Source: Alteromonadaceae bacterium M269
GTDB lineage: Bacteria; Pseudomonadota; Gammaproteobacteria; Enterobacterales; Alteromonadaceae
NCBI GenBank assembly: GCA_004353515.1
Contig: SMNZ01000008.1
Coordinates: 170,316-234,315, forward strand
Direction of reading: 5' to 3'
Length of the DNA: 64,000 nt
Shown: in pieces, positions 57,826-64,000 of the stretch
Layout: each line of letters starts with the position of its first letter
How positions within the stretch are numbered: the stretch's first letter is position 1
Notes under the pieces: model-generated
Seen by the model: only the letters and a program-made list of their open reading frames with translations
What the model was told of the DNA's origin: nothing
Databases searched by the model: none
Program-made: the position numbers and the translations under genes

Positions 57826-58293
57826 ATGAGTGGCAATACAAAAAAAGTAGGCAGCGGGGTGTCTCTCGCCCTAGCTGTCGCATCACTTGTTGCATGCAAT
57901 GATAAACAAGGGGGCAATAGCATTAACTCGGCAACAAATAGCTCAACAGCGGACGTAGTCCATTGTTATGATGTCAACATATGCTGTGGTCATAACGATT
58001 GTAAAACTGCGAACAATGACTGTGCAGGTCACGGTGCTTGCAAAGGTTCAGGATTTGTTGCTATGCCAGCGAAAGCATGCGCTGACGCCGGAGGTTCAAT
58101 AAAAGATGAATGGATTGGGAAAGTAGATCAATCAGACTTAAGTCATTGCTACGAAGTCAACATATGCAAGGGCCATAATGACTGCAAAACAGCCCAAAAT
58201 AATTGCGCTGGTCAGGCGTCCTGTAAAGGGACAGGTTTTCTCAGTATGCAGGCAAAATCATGCTCCGATATTGGCGGAAAAGTAGGCACCTAA
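57826..58293 (+). CDS. Lipoprotein with two tandem bufferin-like (BufA2-type) Cys-rich domains
   Basis: The 155-residue protein has an N-terminal hydrophobic segment ending in lipobox LVAC (Cys24). After a Ser/Asn-rich linker it has two copies of a Cys-rich unit, residues 46-92 and 107-153. Both follow HCYxVNICxGHNDCKTAxNxCAGxxxCKGxGF and end with a further Cys and GG. Copy 1 has an extra Cys (ICCGHNDC). The pattern resembles BufA2-type bufferins, copper-binding ribosomal peptides modified by MNIO (DUF692) enzymes. No MNIO or DUF2063 partner is in the window; a DoxX gene is nearby. A tandem lipid-anchored form is atypical. The ATG has AGGA 11 bases upstream. Confidence 0.78.
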   Translation: MSGNTKKVGSGVSLALAVASLVACNDKQGGNSINSATNSSTADVVHCYDVNICCGHNDCKTANNDCAGHGACKGSGFVAMPAKACADAGGSIKDEWIGKVDQSDLSHCYEVNICKGHNDCKTAQNNCAGQASCKGTGFLSMQAKSCSDIGGKVGT

Positions 58294-58795
58294 TCGCCAT
58301 ACTTATTGCTATTTAACATACCTCAGGTTTGGGTTGATGTTGGTCAAAGCTAGTCAAAATGTAGTGTATGTTGTCACTACTTTTCACCTAGTTTAAAGCC
58401 ATATCAGCCCATCATATGTAAGCTTATTTGCCTATTGTAATTACTCATCCTATTGACTATAACTTACTTTTGACAACGCGAATTAGCACTGAAATTCTAT
58501 AAGGAAGTTTATATTTTTTTGGCCGAAGCCAATACAACAGAATAAGCGTTAAATAAATTAATTTTCAAAAATTAAAAAGAAAAGCAGTCAACCTTAATAA
58601 AAATTTAATCGCGGAATAATTTAATTTACTCCATTTTCAATCAAAGATAATAAAAGGCCTTAAATTATAAAACCTCATCAACCGAAGATAAAATTTAGTG
58701 AAATTTAAAGTAGAAAATAAAGCACTGAGCTTAAAATAAAACACTAGCTCACATAATTTTCGTAAAAACAACTATAAACTGAAAAATTAAAAATC
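58294..58795. other. AT-rich intergenic region, no gene seen
   Basis: About 500 bp between the bufferin-like gene and the LysR gene, strongly AT-rich after 58480. No gene, terminator with a strong stem, or long repeat was recognised. It presumably carries the lysR promoter. Confidence 0.6.
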
Positions 58796-59689
58796 ATGGA
58801 TATAAATCAAATACGATACTTCCTAGCGTTATCGCGGACACTCAGCTTTACTAAAGCGGCTGAGATATCCTATGTTTCACAACCCGCATTAACACAATCA
58901 ATCAAGAGGTTAGAAGAGGAATTAGGCGGGGCCTTAATTCACAGAGACGGCAGAAACACGAGGCTAACAGAACTAGGGAGGTTGTTGAAAGAACATTTCG
59001 AAAAGATTGAAAATATCAGAGGCGTTGTAAAAAAGACTGCGAGAAATTATCTCGATGGGAAGTATCAAGAGTTACATATTGGCCTGATGTGCACGATTGG
59101 GCCAGGTATTATCAGTCACTTTTTACACGACTTCAGAAGATTAAATCCAGGGGTATTACTGTTTTTACATGATGTTACCTATGATGAGATCCCAAAACTT
59201 TTAAGAACTGGCGCAATGGATGGCGTAATTTATGCCAGTCATGATGACTTCGTAAAGAAAAATGAAAGTACATTTTTCCTTTATGAAGAATCTATGGTTG
59301 TAGCTTTTCATGATAAACACGCGTTCAGTGAGTTTAAAGAAATCCAGATGAGTCAAATAGCAAGCGAGAGATACGTAGACCGCTTGCATTGTGAGTTCCG
59401 AGATGCCTTTTTGGATTACTGCCGTGAAAACGCTATAGAGCCGAAGGTCATCTTTAGGAGCCAAAGAGAGGATTGGATATTGAACTTTGTTAGTGAGGGT
59501 TCTGGAGTATGTGTCATACCTCAGTTTTCTCTTTTACAACAGTCGGTTAAATTTAGACCGATTGCTAACCCTTACCTGTCGAGAGAAGTCAACCTTATGG
59601 TGATGGAAAGCGAGAATAACTCCAAAGGTTTAGGTTCATTAATAGAACTGGCAAGTGACTATCCGTGGAAGAAATATATGAGTGCCTAA
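58796..59689 (+). CDS. LysR-family transcriptional regulator
   Basis: The 297-residue protein has the N-terminal winged HTH (INQIRYFLALSRTLSFTKAAEISYVSQPALTQSIKRLEEELGG) and a periplasmic-binding-like effector domain (about residues 90-290: LHIGLMCTIGPGIISHFLHDF, GVCVIPQF). It lies inside the repeat-bracketed segment and could control the divergent ALDH operon/bufferin promoter region about 1 kb away. The effector is unknown. Confidence 0.93.
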   Translation: MDINQIRYFLALSRTLSFTKAAEISYVSQPALTQSIKRLEEELGGALIHRDGRNTRLTELGRLLKEHFEKIENIRGVVKKTARNYLDGKYQELHIGLMCTIGPGIISHFLHDFRRLNPGVLLFLHDVTYDEIPKLLRTGAMDGVIYASHDDFVKKNESTFFLYEESMVVAFHDKHAFSEFKEIQMSQIASERYVDRLHCEFRDAFLDYCRENAIEPKVIFRSQREDWILNFVSEGSGVCVIPQFSLLQQSVKFRPIANPYLSREVNLMVMESENNSKGLGSLIELASDYPWKKYMSA

Positions 59690-59905
59690 TAAGTGCTCAA
59701 CTCTGAGTCAGTCACTATTATATTATTGACGAATTGCCCCTAAGGCGGTCATAAAACTTACGTCCCATAAAGACTCAATCAAGGGATGAGCTTCACTAAA
59801 ATTGACCGCCTAGCCTCTCTTCAACAGCTAGCTGACTTTTCTACCATTCTCGAAATAGCCTGAGTTTTTAGTTATATCTAGGTGAGGAACTAATTTCATA
59901 CATTC

Positions 59906-59956
59906 AGAAAGCAAAAAGCCTGCAACGTTGTGCAGGCTTTTCTAAATAATGGTGCC
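59906..59956. repeat. 51-bp direct repeat, copy 2: terminator hairpin plus tRNA 3' end
   Basis: This copy matches 50976-51026 at 49 of 51 positions and lies 8930 bp from it. The terminator stem is 59914-59924 with 59931-59941. Read on the reverse strand, it is the terminator directly downstream of the tRNA-Phe 3' end at 59950-59994, so this is probably the native tRNA terminator. Confidence 0.85.
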
Positions 59957-59994
59957 CGGAGGCGGGATCGAACCACCGACACGCGGATTTTCAA
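59950..59994 (-). other. 3' fragment of tRNA-Phe(GAA), left attachment site of an integrated element
   Basis: On the reverse strand these 45 bases read as the anticodon loop TTGAAAA, stem TCCGC, variable GTGTC, T-arm GGTGG-TTCGATC-CCGCC, acceptor TCCGGGC, A and CCA. This is the 3' part of a tRNA-Phe. The bases before the loop do not form the 5' anticodon stem or D-arm, so the gene is cut exactly at the anticodon loop, a usual crossover place for tyrosine integrases. An integrase lies 105 bp away. The intact tRNA should be rebuilt at the other end, outside the window. Confidence 0.85.
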
Positions 59995-60098
59995 TGCTAC
60001 GCTTCCTGAAGACACCATTAATATCAATAACTTAAAAAGCACAATTTTAACTTTGCAAATTCTTTGCATATGAAGCCAATTTATGATCTACTTGCTTC

Positions 60099-61388
60099 AT
60101 GGCTAAACAAACTGAACGTTATGACATAAACGATTCACTATATATCTTTAAACAGGATAATAGTGAGCGTTGGTATGCGCGATTTACACTCGAAAAGACA
60201 ACTAAGTGGTTTTGCAAATCAACTAAGAAGAAAGACAAAGATGAAGCTATCGCAATGGCTCATCGTATTTTCCTAGACCATGAGGTACGTCTTGAAACGA
60301 ACACACTGATCCAGAGCAAACGCTTTCGGGATGTCGCAGAAAAAGTTATCAAAAAGCTTCAGCAGGAATATGAATTCGGTGGTAACAAGCGTTCCTGTAA
60401 AGACTATATACAAGCATTAAACAATTATCATATCCCCTTTTTTGACAGAACCTATATCACTTCAGTTGATCAAGAATCGATTACTAGATTAAGTGAATGG
60501 CGTGAACAAAAGCTCGGAAGAAAACCTGCATCATCAACTTTACTAACTCATAACGCAGCTCTTCAGCTAGTATTTAAAGAAGCTATTGAGCAAAAGTGGA
60601 TGATTGCTTCCCAAGTTCCCGTCTTGTCATCAAAAGGGGAATCGGGAACACGCCGAGCCGCTTTTTCCGAAAATGAATATGATGAGGTATTAGGTGGTAT
60701 CTATGCTAGCGAACAGAACTCTCATACAGAAAAAACAAGACAAATTCGAGAACTGCTTTATGACTATTGCGAAATAGCTGTCAATACAGGGATTAGACCT
60801 GGCACCGAAATGGAGAGCATTACATGGAGAGATATCGAATTGAAAGTACAAGGTAGTAAGGCACAGTTCTTCATTCATATTCGCAAAGGAAAGACGACTA
60901 AGCATACTGGTGCGAGAAAAGTGGTTTGCAAAAAAGACGTTATTGGTGCCATAGCAAGATTGCGAGAGCGATTCCCTGATCGATTCCCAACAGACAAATT
61001 GTTTCGATTAGCTAATGGTGGTGAAACAGCTCAGCTTGGAAAAGCATTCGAAAAAGTGCTCCAAGAAACAAATATGAAAAACTCACCAAGAGGACCAAGG
61101 ACACTTTATTCTCTTAGACACACTTACATCACTTGGCAGCTTTTAAGTGGTCAAAGTATGGATGTAATCGCGAAGCAATGCGGTACAAGTGTCGCCATGA
61201 TTGAACAACACTATAGTCATGTTAAACCCGAGATGTTCGCAGACTCTTTATCTGGTGTAGCTTTCGAGAAAGACGAGCCAAAGCCAAAGTCTAAAAAAAC
61301 ATTAAGACGACAAGAAAAAGTATCTCAACGTGATGAAAGACGATTCAAGGAATGGGAAGCAGAGTATAGAAAACGTGGGTGCCTTTAA
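60099..61388 (+). CDS. Tyrosine recombinase/phage-type integrase
   Basis: The 429-residue protein has an N-terminal SAM-like core-binding region (about residues 70-190) and a C-terminal catalytic domain. Catalytic residues are Arg in NTGIRPGTEMESI, His-x-x-Arg in LYSLRHTYITW and the Tyr nucleophile in IEQHYSHVKP. A basic tail follows (KSKKTLRRQEKVSQRDERRFKEW). It sits just inside the tRNA-Phe att fragment and points away from it, as the integration gene of an element extending to the right. There is no strong ribosome site. Confidence 0.93.
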   Translation: MAKQTERYDINDSLYIFKQDNSERWYARFTLEKTTKWFCKSTKKKDKDEAIAMAHRIFLDHEVRLETNTLIQSKRFRDVAEKVIKKLQQEYEFGGNKRSCKDYIQALNNYHIPFFDRTYITSVDQESITRLSEWREQKLGRKPASSTLLTHNAALQLVFKEAIEQKWMIASQVPVLSSKGESGTRRAAFSENEYDEVLGGIYASEQNSHTEKTRQIRELLYDYCEIAVNTGIRPGTEMESITWRDIELKVQGSKAQFFIHIRKGKTTKHTGARKVVCKKDVIGAIARLRERFPDRFPTDKLFRLANGGETAQLGKAFEKVLQETNMKNSPRGPRTLYSLRHTYITWQLLSGQSMDVIAKQCGTSVAMIEQHYSHVKPEMFADSLSGVAFEKDEPKPKSKKTLRRQEKVSQRDERRFKEWEAEYRKRGCL

Positions 61389-61525
61389 AATTAGCTTAGC
61401 TCTTAAAAGTATGTTCGATAGGTGATTAAGATAAAAAGGGTTAATAATAATAAGCTGTAATATGCAGATACCAGGCAAAGGTGTTGCTCTCGATTAGCGT
61501 CTGCTTTCGACTAAAGTTTATTTAT

Positions 61526-61987
61526 CTAGCCACCATTGTATATTGCCAAACTAGACTTAACAGACACTGGAAATGCATAATCCAATACACACTCAATGCC
61601 TTCAGCATCCAACTTTCGTTTTTGTGCAAGAAGGAACCTTTTTGGAGTGAGTAGCTCAAATTTGCGAACCTGATAAAGGACTAGATATTTCAATTCGCAG
61701 TCTATAGCACCAAGGCTTTCAGTTGCTTTCTCATATGTAACTTTCGCACAATTAATGCCATCAATCTCAAACGCGGCAACAACTTGTTTACTAGGAGTTA
61801 TCCAAACCCAGTCTATTACTCTTTTTTGTTTTGGCGTGGTTACTCTAAATTCAGGTATAGGTATTAATCCAGCCGTTAAACCAATCCTGCGAATTGTTTC
61901 ACCAGCGTCATGTATACTTAGCATTCCTCTATAATATCGTGGATCTGTAATGAGTGAGCTTTGTACACACAAGTCTTCAAATGACAT
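61526..61987 (-). CDS. Hypothetical protein, possible restriction-endonuclease-like fold
   Basis: The 153-residue protein is not recognised. The middle part RVIDWVWITPSKQVVAAFEIDG has the D...(hydrophobic hairpin)...E-x-D shape of PD-(D/E)XK-type nucleases but lacks the usual Lys after the Glu, so the assignment is weak. The C-terminal half is basic (KRFLLAQKRKLD). It is element cargo, convergent with the integrase. The 302 bp upstream (61988-62289) shows no gene. Confidence 0.55.
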   Translation of the reverse strand: MSFEDLCVQSSLITDPRYYRGMLSIHDAGETIRRIGLTAGLIPIPEFRVTTPKQKRVIDWVWITPSKQVVAAFEIDGINCAKVTYEKATESLGAIDCELKYLVLYQVRKFELLTPKRFLLAQKRKLDAEGIECVLDYAFPVSVKSSLAIYNGG

Positions 61988-62289
61988 CCATTGGTTCTCA
62001 ATTAATCAAAGGCTCCAAGCAGTTTACACTTCATTTTCGTAGAAGAGCATACTTGACGGCTGTGTTTGAAACTTGGTTTTTATTATCAATAGCCTAAAAA
62101 AATGACATGAGAAAGCGTTGGGTAATCGTAAGATAGAAAGCAGGGGGTTAGCTATACAATAGGATTTGTTGAGCTAAGTAAGGATAACGACCGACTGATC
62201 CTTGTCTAATACTGTATGTCAGTTCAAATCCAAACCTTCAATCTAATTTGAATAGCTTAAAGGTTTAGCTTTACTAATGAATACTGATC

Positions 62290-62709
62290 TTATGCACGGA
62301 TCTTTTCAACATTAATTTTTTTCGATACCGAATACGGTATGCCAATGAATATGAACAAAATTGTAGTAAACGTATACCAAGTACAAAATAGCCTTCCGGT
62401 CCTAGTGACAGGTGTAATATCGCCATAACCTGTTGTGCTGAAAGAAATCAAACAAAAGTACAGTGCTTCATCAAAATGTAGTGACCGAACTTTCTCTAAC
62501 TTCTCAGGTGTAAGTGTGAGCGAACCTGGAATAATGCCACTTGCATCTCCTTTTAGTTGCAACGTATATGTATCATCAGGTATTTTGAACTTAATTGCGC
62601 TCAACGATAAGCCTGATGCACTACCCAGAATAAATACCATTATGAGGAAGAAAATTAGCTTCTCTGGGTGCTTGTTTACAAAGTCTCTATATCTTTCACC
62701 AAGATTCAT
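62290..62709 (-). CDS. Two-TM potassium-channel-like protein
   Basis: The ion_trans_2-type protein of about 139 residues has a first helix LIFFLIMVFILGSASGLSL, a pore loop with the K+ selectivity filter TTGYGD (SFSTTGYGDITPV) and a second helix WYTFTTILFIFIGIPYSV. No ligand-binding RCK domain is present. A TTG at 62724 could be an alternative start. Its start lies 8 bp after the stop of the upstream unknown gene, so the two are one transcription unit within the integrated element. Confidence 0.82.
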   Translation of the reverse strand: MNLGERYRDFVNKHPEKLIFFLIMVFILGSASGLSLSAIKFKIPDDTYTLQLKGDASGIIPGSLTLTPEKLEKVRSLHFDEALYFCLISFSTTGYGDITPVTRTGRLFCTWYTFTTILFIFIGIPYSVSKKINVEKIRA

Positions 62710-62716
62710 CGTTTCA

Positions 62717-63406
62717 TTACCCAATCACCTGAGAGCCTTGCGGAATATCATTAGCCTTTTCGTAAGCCACCAGTACTAGTTTAAGCGCATACGCACGAGT
62801 ATATTTAGTAGAATCATAAGGGAAGGCCAGCTCCGTGTCAGGGTGGTTGTAGGTGGATGAACTCTCTAGGCTATCAAACCCACTACTGTCGGCAAAATCT
62901 CTTAACGCTCTGATTTTTTCTCTGGTTTCTATACGCCCACCACTAATCCCCGCGATTCCTCTTCTTCTTACTTCAGATAAAATCTCAGCTAACTCATCAT
63001 TTGCATCAAAAATATGGATACTCTTTTCCCTTGTCGAAACAGCGTGCTGATGCACCCTCTCTCGCTCCATTTGTGTAATCATTTTCTTTTGTTCTAGTGA
63101 CAATTGATTAGCCTGAAGACTCTCACCATAAGTCACCTCTAAATATGATGCTCTTCTTACATTTTTATAGATGTCAAAAAAGCCCTCTCCAGGTAAAGAA
63201 GTATCCGCTTTAGCCAATAGCGCACCATAAATGGCATCTTTGGGCTCAGCTAATCTATTGCAAACCTCCTCAAATGTATCCCAAACCGCACCCGAGCCGG
63301 GATTAGGCACAAAGAATTTATATATCTCAGCGTATGGTATTTCAGTGCGATTAACGGCACTGGTTTTAAGATACTGTAAGAGTCTTTCGGAGGTATCTGA
63401 ATGCAT
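62717..63406 (-). CDS. Hypothetical protein cotranscribed with the channel gene
   Basis: I do not recognise the family. The ATG at 63406 is preferred because GGAAAGGA lies five bases upstream; an in-frame start at 63445 lacks this. The 229-residue soluble protein has a helical N-terminus with ERLLQYLKTSAVNRTEIPYAEIYKFFVPNPG, a Gln/Glu-rich helix around LEQKKMITQMERERVHQHAV and a region SEVRRRGIAGISGGRIETREKIRALRDFA. It may be a cytoplasmic partner or regulator of the adjacent channel; this is inference from operon structure. Confidence 0.65.
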   Translation of the reverse strand: MHSDTSERLLQYLKTSAVNRTEIPYAEIYKFFVPNPGSGAVWDTFEEVCNRLAEPKDAIYGALLAKADTSLPGEGFFDIYKNVRRASYLEVTYGESLQANQLSLEQKKMITQMERERVHQHAVSTREKSIHIFDANDELAEILSEVRRRGIAGISGGRIETREKIRALRDFADSSGFDSLESSSTYNHPDTELAFPYDSTKYTRAYALKLVLVAYEKANDIPQGSQVIG

Positions 63407-63839
63407 AAATAATCCTTTCCAGTAAATATCAGTGACTCGCAACACGAAGAATCAATAGAATTCGTCCTGCAATTTTCGAGTAATGCACTGCTAATGCAGA
63501 AGCCTAAAAAACTGTATATAACAACATACTGTAAGTAAACACACTATTAGTATATAAATTCATACCGACGTATACACCAACAATGAAGCTAGTAAAGACC
63601 TACAACCTACTTTCTTATAAATTAGTGTGCGCATAACAATATAGTTAGTAAGTAGCATAGGTAACGTTAACGTGTATTAACAGTAACTAATTAAGCGCGA
63701 ACTCTACGTAAAAAGCTCAGGCTCTGGCACAAGAATTAACATGACCTATCTATGCTGGTGATTGATAAACGCTGAATAAGCGTCTTATGCTCATACCAAT
63801 ACTAACTTACTGACTAAAGCTTACTTGAAAGGTATTTTG
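63407..63839. other. AT-rich intergenic region, no gene seen
   Basis: About 430 bp between divergently read cargo genes. It is AT-rich with many short TAGTA/TAAC words but no strong hairpin, repeat or gene that I can support. It presumably holds both promoters. Confidence 0.5.
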
Positions 63840-64000
63840 ATGGAACACGAAAGCCAAGAACAACAAAACAGAAACACAGACACCGAAGAAACACTAAAAA
63901 GTAAAGTCGCTAACATACCGTTCATTCTCCTCTCTATTTTTGCAATAGCCATCATACACCTTGCTACTGACACTTCATTTTCTATGCCCAAGTCCATGAA
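63840..64000 (+). CDS. Start of a membrane protein gene running off the window
   Basis: An open frame runs from ATG 63840, preceded by GAAAGGT, to the window end (53 codons seen). It begins with a very polar Gln/Glu/Asn-rich stretch (EHESQEQQNRNTDTEET) followed by a membrane helix (IPFILLSIFAIAIIHLA). The rest of the gene is outside the window and no family can be assigned. It is cargo of the integrated element. Confidence 0.6.
   Translation, partial: MEHESQEQQNRNTDTEETLKSKVANIPFILLSIFAIAIIHLATDTSFSMPKSM

Noticed and set aside
59950-59994. First reading of the tRNA fragment as tRNA-Leu
   Set aside because: There is no long variable arm, and TTGAAAA in the loop with a five-base GTGTC variable region fits tRNA-Phe(GAA).

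Overview
The window looks like chromosome of a marine-type gammaproteobacterium with moderate to low GC. Gene order and protein style suggest a Kangiella-like member of the Kangiellaceae, but that is inference, because no rRNA or other phylogenetic marker was compared. About the first 22 kb is conserved housekeeping sequence. It holds the Mla lipid-transport genes (mlaF partial, then mlaE, mlaD, mlaC, mlaB) leading into ibaG and murA; the envelope proteases degS and degQ; zapG and zapE; rplM-rpsI; the cytochrome bc1 operon petABC; sspA-sspB; a reverse-strand envelope cluster lpoA-yraN-diaA-dolP; rsmI-apbE; and several small exported or membrane proteins.

From about 21.7 to 33 kb the content turns to surface and export functions. 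There is a PepSY membrane protein beside a TonB-dependent receptor, two very large tandem paralogous secreted beta-propeller proteins separated by a 195-bp element with perfect 17-bp terminal inverted repeats (MITE-like), a dimeric dUTPase, and a small exported Cys-containing peptide.

The most striking locus is at 37.1-41.9 kb. A 1362-residue hybrid two-component sensor/AraC regulator on the reverse strand is separated by about 1 kb of non-coding DNA from a small LuxR-type HTH protein, an HlyD adaptor and a C39-peptidase ABC exporter. The non-coding segment has a good sigma70 promoter (TTGACA, 17 bp, TAATAA). After it comes about 720 nt with roughly 47 GGA triplets on the plus strand against three on the minus strand. 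Many of the GGAs sit in loops of short perfect hairpins, two of them the GTTC-AGGA-N-GAAC hairpin that I recall from E. coli CsrB. I read it as a large modular CsrB/RsmZ-type CsrA-sequestering RNA, or a long CsrA-binding leader of the exporter operon. Three copies of a GGTGTC/GATGCC hairpin module punctuate it.

42-51 kb carries a zinc-type dehydrogenase-like oxidoreductase, then a compact system (DJ-1/PfpI-TPR protein, LolD-like ATPase, large FtsX-type permease, OmpR-type regulator, sensor kinase) and a Tat-signal class V aminotransferase-like protein.

51-64 kb is accessory. Two 51-bp direct repeats (50976 and 59906), each a terminator hairpin plus the 3' tip of a tRNA gene, bracket 8.9 kb. 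That segment contains DoxX, a frameshifted CPA1 antiporter, an FMN-binding glutamate synthase-like protein, an acetolactate-synthase-like TPP enzyme, an aldehyde dehydrogenase, a lipoprotein with two tandem bufferin-like Cys-rich domains, and a LysR regulator. The second repeat continues into a 45-nt 3' fragment of tRNA-Phe(GAA) cut at the anticodon loop. Immediately beyond it is a tyrosine integrase with cargo of unknown genes and a two-TM potassium-channel-like protein, so an integrated element begins at about 59995 and runs off the right edge. No CRISPR array, rRNA or intact tRNA was seen.
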